Positions 32,873-40,710 of a stretch of DNA of 64,000 nucleotides are shown in pieces. The position numbers and the translations under genes are program-made. The stretch's first letter is position 1, and every line of letters starts with the position of its first letter. Origin of the DNA: Claveliimonas intestinigallinarum (GTDB lineage Bacteria > Bacillota > Clostridia > Lachnospirales > Lachnospiraceae); the NCBI GenBank assembly GCA_019115145.1, contig DXED01000041.1, positions 62,001-126,000 on the forward strand. The letters run 5' to 3'. Under the pieces are notes generated by a model. It worked only from the letters and a program-made list of their open reading frames with translations, had not been told where the DNA came from and ran no database searches.

Positions 32873-32897
32873 ACGGTGTCAGAGAGGATTTTTTTTG
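32850..32897 (+). terminator. Terminator of the second iron ADH gene
   Basis: AATCCTCTCTGA (32850-32861) pairs perfectly with TCAGAGAGGATT (32879-32890), 17-base loop, then a run of T to 32896. Confidence 0.88.
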
Positions 32898-32924
32898 ATT
32901 GCGGAAGGGGTGCAAGAGGAGAGG

Positions 32925-33362
32925 ATGATCAGAAAATTTGAAGAGAGGGATCTGGAGACGGTCATGGGGCTCTGGCTGGAGGGCAACCTGCAGGCCCACA
33001 GCTTTATCACGGAGCGGTACTGGAAGGACAACCAGGAGCTTGTAAGAGACCTGCTGCCGGGAGCTGACCTCTACGTGTACGAGGAGGAAGAGGCAGGCCG
33101 CCCGGACGGATTTATCGGTCTTAGCGGGGACTATATAGAGGGGCTCTTTGTGCGGGGTGAGAAGCGGTCAGCCGGTATCGGCGCCGCCCTCCTGGATTTC
33201 GCAAAGAAGGGCCGCGGCGCTCTCACCCTCCGGGTATACCAGAAAAATGAGCGGGCCGTGAGGTTTTATCTGAGAAACGGGTTCCGCATCCGGCAGGAAG
33301 GGCTGGATGAGGGGACCGGAGAAAAAGAGTATGAGATGGAGTGGAAAGGAGAGGGAAGATGA
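32925..33362 (+). CDS. GNAT-family N-acetyltransferase
   Basis: 145 residues. Acetyl-CoA binding motif A is EGLFVRGEKRSAGIGAALLDFAK (about 76-98, R-x-x-G-I-G-x-A). Motif B is LRVYQKNERAVRFYLRNGFRI, typical of the YjaB/PhnO-like GNAT set. The acceptor is unknown. ATG 32925 is preferred over the longer frame from 32895 because GAGGAGAGG lies just before it and the protein then starts directly with the first GNAT strand. The stop TGA overlaps the ATG of the next gene. Confidence 0.88.
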   Translation: MIRKFEERDLETVMGLWLEGNLQAHSFITERYWKDNQELVRDLLPGADLYVYEEEEAGRPDGFIGLSGDYIEGLFVRGEKRSAGIGAALLDFAKKGRGALTLRVYQKNERAVRFYLRNGFRIRQEGLDEGTGEKEYEMEWKGEGR

Positions 33363-33802
33363 TGAGAGATGCCCAAAAGACGATAGGAAATATGGCGGAC
33401 AGGGCGGGAAACTGCTTTATAAGCTACATAGACAGTGAGGGATTTCCGGTGACAAAGGCCATGCTGAAGCCAAGGCAGAGGGAGGGCATCAGGATCTTCT
33501 GGTTTTCCACCAACACATCCTCCAACAAGGTGAAATGCTTCCGGGATAACCCGAAAGCCAGCCTCTACTTTATGGACAGGCGCTATTTCAGGGGCGTCAG
33601 CCTGTCCGGCGCAGTGGAGGTGCTGGAGGATCCGGAGGTGAAGGAGCGGCTCTGGCAGGAGGGAGACACGCTGTTCTACAAGGAGGGCGTGACAGACCCG
33701 GACTACTGCGTGCTTAAATTTACGGCGGAGAAGGGGCGCTATTACAGCAATATGAAGTCGGAGGATTTTGAGGTTTCAGATTGGCAAAGCAATACCGATT
33801 AG
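33359..33802 (+). CDS. Pyridoxamine 5'-phosphate oxidase-like flavin-binding protein
   Basis: 147 residues. Split-barrel fold of the PNPOx-like family: CFISYIDSEGFPVTKAML, IRIFWFSTNTSSNKVKCFRDNPKASLYF, FRGVSLSGAVEVLED and a C-terminal strand with LKFTAEKGRYY. This general-stress-protein-26-like subgroup binds FMN or F420/heme rather than making PLP. The function is unknown. The start lies inside the stop of the GNAT gene (ATGA), so the two are coupled. Another ATG follows immediately at 33362. Confidence 0.87.
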   Translation: MMRDAQKTIGNMADRAGNCFISYIDSEGFPVTKAMLKPRQREGIRIFWFSTNTSSNKVKCFRDNPKASLYFMDRRYFRGVSLSGAVEVLEDPEVKERLWQEGDTLFYKEGVTDPDYCVLKFTAEKGRYYSNMKSEDFEVSDWQSNTD

Positions 33803-33826
33803 AATTTCTGGAAAGGAATCGTTGTA

Positions 33827-34027
33827 ATGAGCGAATTTAAAGACTTTTTGAATGAACAATTAAAAGAGGATGAATTTCGAAAAGAGTATGATGCATTACA
33901 GCCTGAATTTGACATTATTCGAGCGATTGTAGAAGCGAGAACATCACAAAATCTAACGCAAAAAGAATGAGCTGATGGCATGGGGATGGATTTAAAGCTT
34001 TCTTTTGTCCCCCAAAAGCATATGTAA
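33827..34027 (+). pseudogene. XRE/HigA-type antitoxin remnant with the HTH core deleted
   Basis: An AUG frame gives 47 residues beginning MSEFKDFLNEQL, continuing EYDALQPEFDIIRAIVEART and ending SQNLTQKE before TGA (33968-33970). That is the N-terminal part of a common HigA-like antitoxin, cut where helix 2 of the HTH should begin. Directly after the stop, in the same frame, come 18 codons ending ADGMGMDLKLSFVPQK-H-M, which is the usual C-terminus of the same family. So roughly 25-30 codons containing the HTH core have been lost. The patch is AT-rich relative to its flanks, consistent with an acquired and decayed toxin-antitoxin unit. Confidence 0.75.
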
Positions 34028-34057
34028 AAAGTAAAAATCAGCATTTACAAAAGATGA

Positions 34058-34091
34058 AAGGTTGTCCATCTGGTTGAGGACAACCTTTTTT
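34058..34091 (+). terminator. Terminator after the antitoxin remnant
   Basis: AAGGTTGTCC (34058-34067) pairs with GGACAACCTT (34078-34087), 10-base loop, T-run to 34091. Confidence 0.85.
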
Positions 34092-34096
34092 GGCTC

Positions 34097-34168
34097 TCAA
34101 AACAGATCGCTGTGCGTGCCGATCCTTGAGAGTGTTAGGTATACCGGCAATTCGGAAAATGAATTATA
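34097..34168 (-). pseudogene. C-terminal fragment of a YafQ/RelE-family toxin
   Basis: On the minus strand about 23 codons end in VYLTLSRIGTHSDLF and a stop, the conserved C-terminus of YafQ-type mRNA interferases (R-T/I-G-T/S-H-S-D/E-L-F, with the catalytic-region His). Upstream codons no longer match, so only the tail survives. It lies next to the antitoxin remnant but on the opposite strand. The rest of the gap to 34304 is AT-rich with TATAAT-like boxes and a short ATACCAG/CTGGTAT palindrome but no gene. Confidence 0.6.
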
Positions 34169-34304
34169 AGTCTTATAACCAGCGGGATAAATCCTGCACA
34201 ATATAAATGTAGAGTATAATATACATCTGGATACCAGCGGCGGCATCTGGTATAATAACATTTAAACTTACCAGACTACATGGAAGAAAGGCAGGCTAGA
34301 ACAA

Positions 34305-34904
34305 ATGAAGAGCAATCTGACAAGAGAGGAAGCGCTGGAGCTTCTGAGGACATATAACAAGGAACCCTTCCACATTCAGCACGGTCTGACAGTGGAGAAG
34401 GTGATGCGCTGGTACGCCCGGGAGCTGGGATACGGCGATGAGGAGGAGTACTGGGGGATCACAGGGCTTCTCCACGATATCGACTTTGAGCTCTACCCGG
34501 AGGAGCACTGCCAGAAGGCGCCGGAGCTTCTGCGAAAGGCCGGAGTGGGGGAGGATATGATCCACTCTGTGTGCTCCCACGGCTACGGCATCTGCTCGGA
34601 CGAGGAGCCCTCCTGCGAGATGGAGAAGGTTCTCTTTGCGGCGGATGAGCTGACGGGACTGATCTGGGCGGCGGCCCTGATGCGCCCCTCAAAGAGTGTG
34701 TCGGACATGGAGGTGTCCAGCGTAAAAAAGAAGTTTAAAGACAAGCGGTTTGCTGCCGGCTGCTCCAGGGATATCATACGGAAAGGGGCGCAGATGCTCG
34801 GGTGGGAGCTGAATGAACTGTTTGAGAAGACGCTCCTGGCCATGAAGTCATGCGAGAAGGAGATACAGGAGGAGATGACAGCTATTAACGGAGAAGAGGA
34901 GTAA
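34305..34904 (+). CDS. HD-domain phosphohydrolase
   Basis: 199 residues. The HD metal site is formed by H26/H29-like residues near FHIQHGLTVEKVM, the HD pair in ITGLLHDIDFELYPEEH, the His in MIHSVCSHGYG and the Asp in VLFAADELTGLI. This is the HDIG-type arrangement seen in small phosphohydrolases of clostridia. The substrate may be a nucleotide or cyclic nucleotide, but nothing in sequence decides it. The stop TAA shares a base with the helD start, so the genes are coupled. Confidence 0.85.
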   Translation: MKSNLTREEALELLRTYNKEPFHIQHGLTVEKVMRWYARELGYGDEEEYWGITGLLHDIDFELYPEEHCQKAPELLRKAGVGEDMIHSVCSHGYGICSDEEPSCEMEKVLFAADELTGLIWAAALMRPSKSVSDMEVSSVKKKFKDKRFAAGCSRDIIRKGAQMLGWELNELFEKTLLAMKSCEKEIQEEMTAINGEEE

Positions 34905-36961
34905 TGAACAGAAACGAACAATACACAGAAGGCATTTCTTTTCTTGAGGAAGTTACGCAAAAGCTGAAAAACAGAATAGAGAAGCTGGATCAGTCCATTC
35001 TGGCCGGACAGAAAGATATTGAGAGTATGCACGACTACTACTGGGAAAACTACACGGAGATGGACCAGTATGGGTATGAGGACTATGATAACCAGCAGGC
35101 CCTCCTGAACCAGACCAACGCCAACAATGAGCTTCTCCTCAAGAGAAGACGGTTCCGGAGGATGCAGGACTCCCCCTTTTTCGGGAGAGTGGATTTTGTC
35201 TACGAGGGCGAGGACGAGGCGGAGATCTTCTACATTGGGATAGGAAACTTTGCCGAGGACACGGGCATGACCCCTCTCATCTACGACTGGAGGGCGCCGG
35301 TCAGCGGCCTTTTCTATGATTATGACAGGGGGCCTGCCTCCTACCAGGCGCCGGCCGGCGTCATGGAGGGCGAGATCACCGCGAAAAAGCAGTACAAGAT
35401 CCGGAAGGGAAAGCTTATTTACGCCTTTGAGAGCGATACAAAGATAGACGACGAGATACTGAAGGCGGAGTTGGGAACAAACGGGGATGTGAAGCTGAAA
35501 AATATTGTCAGCACGATCCAGCGGGAGCAGAACGCTATTATCCGCAACACGGAGGATAAGATCCTGGCCATCCAGGGCGTGGCGGGGAGCGGCAAGACAT
35601 CTGTGGCACTCCACCGGATCGCCTACCTTCTGTATCATGACAGGGACAATCTGAAATCATCGGACGTGCTGATCCTGTCGCCTAACAGCGTCTTTGCGGA
35701 CTATATCTCCCACATCCTGCCGGAGCTGGGGGAGGAGCCGGTGCAGGAGATGAGCTTTGACCTGTTTGCCTACAAGGAGCTGAAGGGTACAGCCGCTGAC
35801 TGCGAGGACCGGTGGCATCACCTGGAGCGGGTCATGAAGTTTCCGGATGAGGAGAGGGAGCGGATCTACAAAGAGAAGCAGTCGGAGGTGATGGCTGCCC
35901 AGATGGAGGGGTTTCTCGCCATTCTGGAGGACAGCCTGCTGGACTTTAAGGACATTGAGTTCAAGGGACTGAAGAAGACGGAAAATGAGCTCATCCAGCT
36001 GTTTTATTTTAAATTCCAGGACATTCCTCTCCTGAAGCGGATGGACGCAGTGATGGAATACTTTGTGGACGAGTTCGAGACCCTCAGGGACAGGGATCTC
36101 TCCGATGAGGAGAGGGAGTATGTCCAGGAAAAATTCGACCGCATGTATGTGACAAAGGACATCTACAGGATTTACAACTGGCTCATGGAGGACTGCGGCT
36201 ATCCCCTCCTGGCGGACGTGCCCTGTGAAAAGAGAGTGCTGGAGTATGAGGACGTGTTCCCCATGCTGTATCTCAAATACAGGCTTCTTGGCAGAGGGGC
36301 CCACAGGCGGGTGAAGCATCTTGTTATAGACGAGATGCAGGACTATTCTTACATCCAGTACCTGATCTTGGCGGAGCTCTTCTCCTGCAGCATGACCATA
36401 CTGGGGGACAAATTCCAGACTATGGACGACCATGTGCAGGATGTCCTTTCCTTTCTGCCGAAGGTGTTCGGGAGAAAGGTGAGGAAGATCGTCATGGACA
36501 AGAGCTACCGGAACACAGTGGAGATCGCCTCCTACGCGGCCCGGCTCAACGGAAGCCAGGTGCCCGGACTGCTGGAGAGACATGGAAAAGAGGTGGTGGA
36601 GGCGTCCTTTGAGGATCTGGAGAAGCTCCTCGCAGGTGTGGAGGCCAATCTGCGCCTCCAGGGAGAGGACGGCTTTGAGACGGCCGCCGTGCTGGCCATG
36701 ACTGAGGAGGAGGCATGGGAGATCAGCCAGCTTCTGAAAAAGAGGGGCCTTTCCGTGTCCTACATTGACAGGGACAGCAGCTCCTTTAAGCCGGGGCTGA
36801 CAGTGACTACCTTCTACCTGGCCAAGGGGCTGGAGTTTGATCAGGTGTTCACTGTGTGGGACAAAAAGAAGGAGAACCCTCTTCTTGGGCAGGCAAAGTA
36901 TATCTGCGCCACCCGGGCTCTCCATGAACTCTATATGTTTGAAGAAGACAGCTCCTTTTGA
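34904..36961 (+). CDS. helD: HelD-like UvrD/Rep-family helicase
   Basis: 685 residues. An N-terminal coiled-coil arm (about 1-70) is followed by the helicase body. Walker A is GVAGSGKTSVALHRIAYLLYH (about 228-240), Walker B VIDEMQDYSYIQY (about 472-480). Motif IV-VI elements include KSYRNTVEIASYA and TFYLAKGLEFDQVF. This is the layout of HelD, which binds RNA polymerase, pries open its channels and recycles stalled enzyme. The N-terminal coiled coil is characteristic of HelD rather than UvrD. It is translationally coupled to the upstream HD protein. The last 31 bases overlap the 3' end of the convergent MATE gene. Confidence 0.88.
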   Translation: MNRNEQYTEGISFLEEVTQKLKNRIEKLDQSILAGQKDIESMHDYYWENYTEMDQYGYEDYDNQQALLNQTNANNELLLKRRRFRRMQDSPFFGRVDFVYEGEDEAEIFYIGIGNFAEDTGMTPLIYDWRAPVSGLFYDYDRGPASYQAPAGVMEGEITAKKQYKIRKGKLIYAFESDTKIDDEILKAELGTNGDVKLKNIVSTIQREQNAIIRNTEDKILAIQGVAGSGKTSVALHRIAYLLYHDRDNLKSSDVLILSPNSVFADYISHILPELGEEPVQEMSFDLFAYKELKGTAADCEDRWHHLERVMKFPDEERERIYKEKQSEVMAAQMEGFLAILEDSLLDFKDIEFKGLKKTENELIQLFYFKFQDIPLLKRMDAVMEYFVDEFETLRDRDLSDEEREYVQEKFDRMYVTKDIYRIYNWLMEDCGYPLLADVPCEKRVLEYEDVFPMLYLKYRLLGRGAHRRVKHLVIDEMQDYSYIQYLILAELFSCSMTILGDKFQTMDDHVQDVLSFLPKVFGRKVRKIVMDKSYRNTVEIASYAARLNGSQVPGLLERHGKEVVEASFEDLEKLLAGVEANLRLQGEDGFETAAVLAMTEEEAWEISQLLKKRGLSVSYIDRDSSSFKPGLTVTTFYLAKGLEFDQVFTVWDKKKENPLLGQAKYICATRALHELYMFEEDSSF

Positions 36962-38259
36962 TAGATGCAGATGCCCACTGCCATGGTGACAAGCTCTGCG
37001 GCCGGGAAGGCCAGCCAGATGCCTGTGCTGCCCAGAAAGAGAGGCAGGATGTAGGCAAAGGCGATGACCAGGATGCACCCTCTCAGGAGGCAGAGGAGAA
37101 GGGAACGCCCTGCCTTTGCCACGGACTGGAAGTAGCAGATGAACACCATGTTGACTCCCAGAAACAGAAAGCCGGTAAAATAGATGCGCACGGCCGGGGC
37201 CGCCAGAGTCAGGATCTCCCGGCTCGGGTTCAGGAAAATGTAGGTGAAAAGGTTCGGCACGGCAAGCCCCAGGACCACAGGGATGGCGCAGATCACAAGG
37301 GAGGTGCGCAGGGACAGGGACTGTACCTTCTGTATACGCTCCGCAAGGCCCGCCCCGTGGTTGATGGACAGGATGGGCTGGGCCGCCTGCTCGATGCCCT
37401 TGCACAGGCAGATCACTACCAGGGCTGTGTTGCTGATGATGCCGTATACCGTGACGCCTGTGTTGCCCAGATACCGGATGAGCTGCAGGTTGAAGAAGAA
37501 AATGGTGAACCCTGAGGCCGCCTCAATGACGAAGCTGGTAAAGCCGTTTGCGAAGATCCTGCCCATGAAGACCGGGCGAAAGCCCTTCAGGGTGAACCTG
37601 AGCTGATTTTTCTTTGTGAAAAAATGTGTGCACAGGATGAGCACCGTCAGCGTGGAGCCGGTGACAGTGGCCAGAGCGGCTCCCGCCATTCCCATATCCA
37701 GGGGAAAGACGAAGACAATGTCCAGGATAATGTTTGTCACGCCGCCTGCGATGACGCCGCACATGGCCAGCCTGGGCGCTCCGTCGTTCCGGATGAAGGT
37801 CTGGAGAAAGGCGGAGAAGAAGTAGGTGCCCATGCCCCAGATGATGTAGGGAATATAGTCCATGATGTAGGGCATAGTCTCCTCCGTGCCGCCCAGGAAC
37901 AGGGCCAGGTCCTCCATAAAGGCCGTACACAGGACGAGGCAGACAAGGAACAGGACTATGTTCAGGAGCAGGGCAGCGGTAAAGCAGGCGTTCCCCTCCT
38001 CCCTTCGGCCCTTCCCGCGACAGATGGACATGAGGACAGACCCACCCACCCCGGACAGAAGGCCCAGGCCGAAAAATACATTGTAGATGGGGAGGGCGAT
38101 GTTGAGGGCCGCGAGGGCTGTCTCCCCCAGCCGCTTTCCTATGATAATGGTGTCTGCCAGCACATAGATGGATGTGACCATGGTGCCGCAGATGGCCGGG
38201 ACAAGGTAGTGGAAAAAGAGCTCCCGGACCGGTTTTGCTATAAATTCGTTTGTGTTCAT
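36931..38259 (-). CDS. MATE-family multidrug/Na+ antiporter
   Basis: 442 residues with about 12 membrane helices in two six-helix bundles. Family marks are PAICGTMVTSIYVLADTIIIGKRLG at the start, NIALPIYNVFFGLGLLSGVGGSVLMS and GIEQAAQPILSINHGAGLAERIQ in the second half. It exports cationic compounds with Na+ or H+. The start ATG is at 38259; a TTG two codons upstream is possible. The ribosome site is GAGG on the minus strand. It is convergent with helD and divergent from the lipoprotein gene. Confidence 0.93.
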   Translation of the reverse strand: MNTNEFIAKPVRELFFHYLVPAICGTMVTSIYVLADTIIIGKRLGETALAALNIALPIYNVFFGLGLLSGVGGSVLMSICRGKGRREEGNACFTAALLLNIVLFLVCLVLCTAFMEDLALFLGGTEETMPYIMDYIPYIIWGMGTYFFSAFLQTFIRNDGAPRLAMCGVIAGGVTNIILDIVFVFPLDMGMAGAALATVTGSTLTVLILCTHFFTKKNQLRFTLKGFRPVFMGRIFANGFTSFVIEAASGFTIFFFNLQLIRYLGNTGVTVYGIISNTALVVICLCKGIEQAAQPILSINHGAGLAERIQKVQSLSLRTSLVICAIPVVLGLAVPNLFTYIFLNPSREILTLAAPAVRIYFTGFLFLGVNMVFICYFQSVAKAGRSLLLCLLRGCILVIAFAYILPLFLGSTGIWLAFPAAELVTMAVGICIYQKELSSSNI

Positions 38260-38370
38260 GTTCAAATAACCTCTCTGTTTAAGAATGTCACCGAATAGTC
38301 TATCATATACATACTGAAATGGAAAGAACGGAGAAAAATTCCGAATATTACGGCGAAAACACGCCGTTTA

Positions 38371-38399
38371 TTGACAATATTTCCCTTCCGCTATAAGAT
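38371..38399 (+). promoter_or_regulatory. Promoter of the lipoprotein gene
   Basis: TTGACA (38371-38376), 17 bases, TAAGAT (38394-38399), in the divergent gap with the MATE gene. Confidence 0.65.
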
Positions 38400-38431
38400 G
38401 AATACAATATCTTTATGAGGAGGACATGCAT

Positions 38432-38995
38432 ATGAGGAGGAAGATTACGGGAAGACTCCTGTGCAGTCTGCTGGCCCTTGCGCTGGCCTTCTCCTCCGCG
38501 GGCTGCGGGGCCGGGGAAAAAGCTGACCGGGAGAGGGAGCAGGCCCGGGCGCAGGAGGAAAAGCGCCTGGAGGAGGAAGAGCGAAAGGCGGCCCGGGAGG
38601 CCGAAAGAGCGGCAGAGGAAGCGCAGGAGGCGGCAGAGCAGGAGCCCTATTATCTCTACGACAGCATGGAGGAGTATGTGGCCTCAGATCTGATGCAGAA
38701 CATCCTGAACAGCACGCTTGAAGATATCAGGACGGATGAGATCGACTTTGCGCTCAAAGGTGAGGGCAACCGCCTGATTTATGAGTACACCTACACGACT
38801 CTGGCTATGACAGAGGAGATGAAGCCTCTGATGGAGCAGGAGATGGATCAGCAGGACGAGGCATTTCAGTCTGTGGCGGACTCCCTGACGGATGTGGTGG
38901 GCGTGCAACAGCCCACAGTAGTGGTGCGGTATCTGGATATGAACGGGGCCCAGATCGCGGCACGGGAATACCCGGCCCGGCAGGACGCCCAGTGA
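38432..38995 (+). CDS. Lipoprotein with coiled-coil stalk (DUF4854-like)
   Basis: 187 residues. A lipoprotein signal ends at SSAGC (cleavage before the Cys about 22). A Glu/Arg/Ala-rich helix, probably a coiled coil of about 45 residues (REREQARAQEEKRLEEEE...), leads to a C-terminal globular domain beginning YYLYDSMEEYV and ending VVVRYLDMNGAQIA. The C-terminal part resembles DUF4854 proteins, anchored outside the cell, of unknown function. ATG 38432 is preferred to ATG 38426 because the GGAGG site (38419-38423) is only 2 bases from the latter and 8 from the former. Confidence 0.75.
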   Translation: MRRKITGRLLCSLLALALAFSSAGCGAGEKADREREQARAQEEKRLEEEERKAAREAERAAEEAQEAAEQEPYYLYDSMEEYVASDLMQNILNSTLEDIRTDEIDFALKGEGNRLIYEYTYTTLAMTEEMKPLMEQEMDQQDEAFQSVADSLTDVVGVQQPTVVVRYLDMNGAQIAAREYPARQDAQ

Positions 38996-39091
38996 CAGCT
39001 GTGGAACCTGTTACAGGAAGATGCCCAGTGACAGCATGCCGCGGCGCCCGGCGGCGATAAGACAAAATGACAAAAAGGAAGGATGACAGCC

Positions 39092-39685
39092 ATGGATCAG
39101 GAACGAATAGAGAAGCAGTTCTCTTTTATCCGGGAGATTGACCGGGAAAAATTGATCGGGAGACAGACCTATCTGTCGGACGGAAAGAGAAAGGAGAATG
39201 ACGCAGAGCACGCCTGGCACATGGCCGTCATGACAATCCTCCTCTCGGAGTACGCCAACGAGAGGATCGATGTGCTCAAAACAGTCACCATGCTTCTCAT
39301 CCACGATATTGTGGAGATTGACGCGGGGGACACCTACGCCTACGATGAGGAGGCGAAAAAGACCCAGAAGGACAGGGAGCGGAAGGCCGCGGAGAGGATT
39401 TACGGGCTGCTGCCCTCTGACCAGGGGGAGAGGCTGAAGGCGCTGTGGGAGGAATTCGAGGCATGCGAGACGCCGGAGGCCAGGTTTGCCCGCTGTATGG
39501 ACAACCTACAGCCCATGATGCTCAACGCCGCCACAGACGGAAAGGCCTGGGTGGAGCACCAGGTGGAGCTGTCTCAGATCCTGGGAAGGAACAGAAACAC
39601 CCACGCCGGCTCGGAGGAGCTCTGGGAGTACGCAAGGAAAAACTGGATCGATCCCAATGTGGAAAAGGGACGCATACGGGAATAG
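39092..39685 (+). CDS. HD-domain protein (YfbR/HDDC2-like nucleotidase family)
   Basis: 197 residues. QFSFIREIDREKLIGRQTYL opening, DAEHAWHMAVM (metal His and neighbours), MLLIHDIVEIDAGDTYAYD (HD pair and acidic cluster), and CMDNLQPMML (distal Asp) define the HD_3/YfbR-like family. Members include 5'-deoxynucleotidases. The length and motif spacing are normal. ATG 39092 follows AAGGAAGG by nine bases; an ATG at 39083 abuts that site and is less likely. About 100 bases separate it from the lipoprotein. Confidence 0.88.
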   Translation: MDQERIEKQFSFIREIDREKLIGRQTYLSDGKRKENDAEHAWHMAVMTILLSEYANERIDVLKTVTMLLIHDIVEIDAGDTYAYDEEAKKTQKDRERKAAERIYGLLPSDQGERLKALWEEFEACETPEARFARCMDNLQPMMLNAATDGKAWVEHQVELSQILGRNRNTHAGSEELWEYARKNWIDPNVEKGRIRE

Positions 39686-39733
39686 TCATTTGCAAAAAAT
39701 AAAAGATAGAACAGTAGTAGGAGGAAAAGGAAG

Positions 39734-40336
39734 ATGGATATGACTGCAATGTTTAAACTGAGCTACGGGCTTTTTGTAGTGACTGCAAAGGAGGGGGAGA
39801 AGGACAACGGCTGCATCACCAACACAGCGGGGCAGGTGACAGACACGCCAAATCGGATCACGCTGACTGTGAACAAGGGAAACTACACTCATGATATGAT
39901 CCTGCGCACCGGTGTGTTCAATGTGTCTATCCTGTCTGAGAAGGCCTCCTTTGACACCTTTAAGCATTTCGGCTTCCAGAGCGGAAGAGACGTGGACAAG
40001 TTCGCAGACTACGCTGCGGCAGAGCGCTCCGCCAACGGGCTGTACTACATCACAGAGGGGACCAACGCCTACCTTTCCGCAAAGGTGGTGGACACTATGG
40101 ATCTGGGCACCCACACTCTGTTCCTGGCGGACGTGACAGACGGGGAGGTGCTGGATGGCGCGGCTTCAGCCACCTACGCTTACTACCACTCCAGCATCAA
40201 GCCCGCCCCTGCAAAGGAGAAGAAGACAGGCTGGAGATGTAAGATCTGCGGCTACATCTACGAGGGAGAGGAGCTGCCCGCTGACTTCACCTGTCCTGTC
40301 TGCAAGCACGGGGCAGCGGATTTTGAGAAGATCTGA
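39734..40336 (+). CDS. Flavin reductase fused to rubredoxin (high-molecular-weight rubredoxin)
   Basis: 200 residues. The N-terminal 155 residues are a flavin reductase-like split barrel that binds FMN (FKLSYGLFVVTAKEGEKDNGC, SEKASFDTFKHFGFQSGRDVDKF). The C-terminal 45 residues are a rubredoxin with two Cys knuckles, WRCKICGYIYEGE and FTCPVCKHGAADFE. The usual glycine-proline after the second pair is changed and the rubredoxin is short. Such Hrb proteins pass electrons from NAD(P)H to flavodiiron proteins that remove oxygen or NO in anaerobes. A hairpin follows at 40357. Confidence 0.92.
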   Translation: MDMTAMFKLSYGLFVVTAKEGEKDNGCITNTAGQVTDTPNRITLTVNKGNYTHDMILRTGVFNVSILSEKASFDTFKHFGFQSGRDVDKFADYAAAERSANGLYYITEGTNAYLSAKVVDTMDLGTHTLFLADVTDGEVLDGAASATYAYYHSSIKPAPAKEKKTGWRCKICGYIYEGEELPADFTCPVCKHGAADFEKI

Positions 40337-40356
40337 CCGGAGAGCGCATAGAGGAG

Positions 40357-40399
40357 AAATGCCCCGCATAGACTAGGTATAAAGCTATGTGGGGCATTT
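40357..40399 (+). promoter_or_regulatory. 15-bp hairpin reaching the yqfC start
   Basis: AAATGCCCCGCATAG (40357-40371) pairs with CTATGTGGGGCATTT (40385-40399), one G-U, 13-base loop. Only a short TTT follows, so termination would be weak. The GTGGGG (40389-40394) that would serve as the yqfC ribosome site is inside the 3' arm, five bases before the ATG at 40404 begins. Confidence 0.6.
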
Positions 40400-40403
40400 C
40401 GGC

Positions 40404-40691
40404 ATGAAAAGAGAGCAAAAGGATGAGGATATGCTGCTTCGCAGCCGCATAGCGGATGCGGCGGAGGTGCCTAGGGAGCTGCTTTTGTCCCTTCCGGTCC
40501 TGACTGCCACGGGAAGGCAGGAGATCCGGGTGGAAAATTACCGGGGCATACAGGAGTACACCCAGGAGCTGATCCGTATCAACACGAGGAGCGGCCAGAT
40601 CCGGCTGACCGGGAAGCGGCTGTCCATAGAGTATTACACGAACACAGAGATGAAGATCACCGGGCTGATCAGCAGTATTGAATATAAATGA
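40404..40691 (+). CDS. yqfC: Sporulation protein YqfC
   Basis: 95 residues of the YqfC family: AEVPRELLLSLPVLTATGRQEIRVENYRGIQEYT, then IRINTRSGQIRLTGKRLSI. The length is as expected (about 90-100). In Bacillus the yqfC-yqfD pair is made in the mother cell under sigma-E and is needed for full sporulation. The next gene is yqfD, followed by phoH and ybeY, the conserved Firmicute order. The start may alternatively be a GTG at 40389 inside the hairpin. No clear sigma-E promoter was found, since the gene starts directly after the rubredoxin gene's hairpin. Confidence 0.92.
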   Translation: MKREQKDEDMLLRSRIADAAEVPRELLLSLPVLTATGRQEIRVENYRGIQEYTQELIRINTRSGQIRLTGKRLSIEYYTNTEMKITGLISSIEYK

Positions 40692-40710
40692 CAGATGGGA
40701 GGATGTGCAG

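Noticed and set aside
35657..37405. 582-codon minus-strand open frame across helD and the MATE gene
   Set aside because: Overlaps two identified genes and shows no coding signals of its own.
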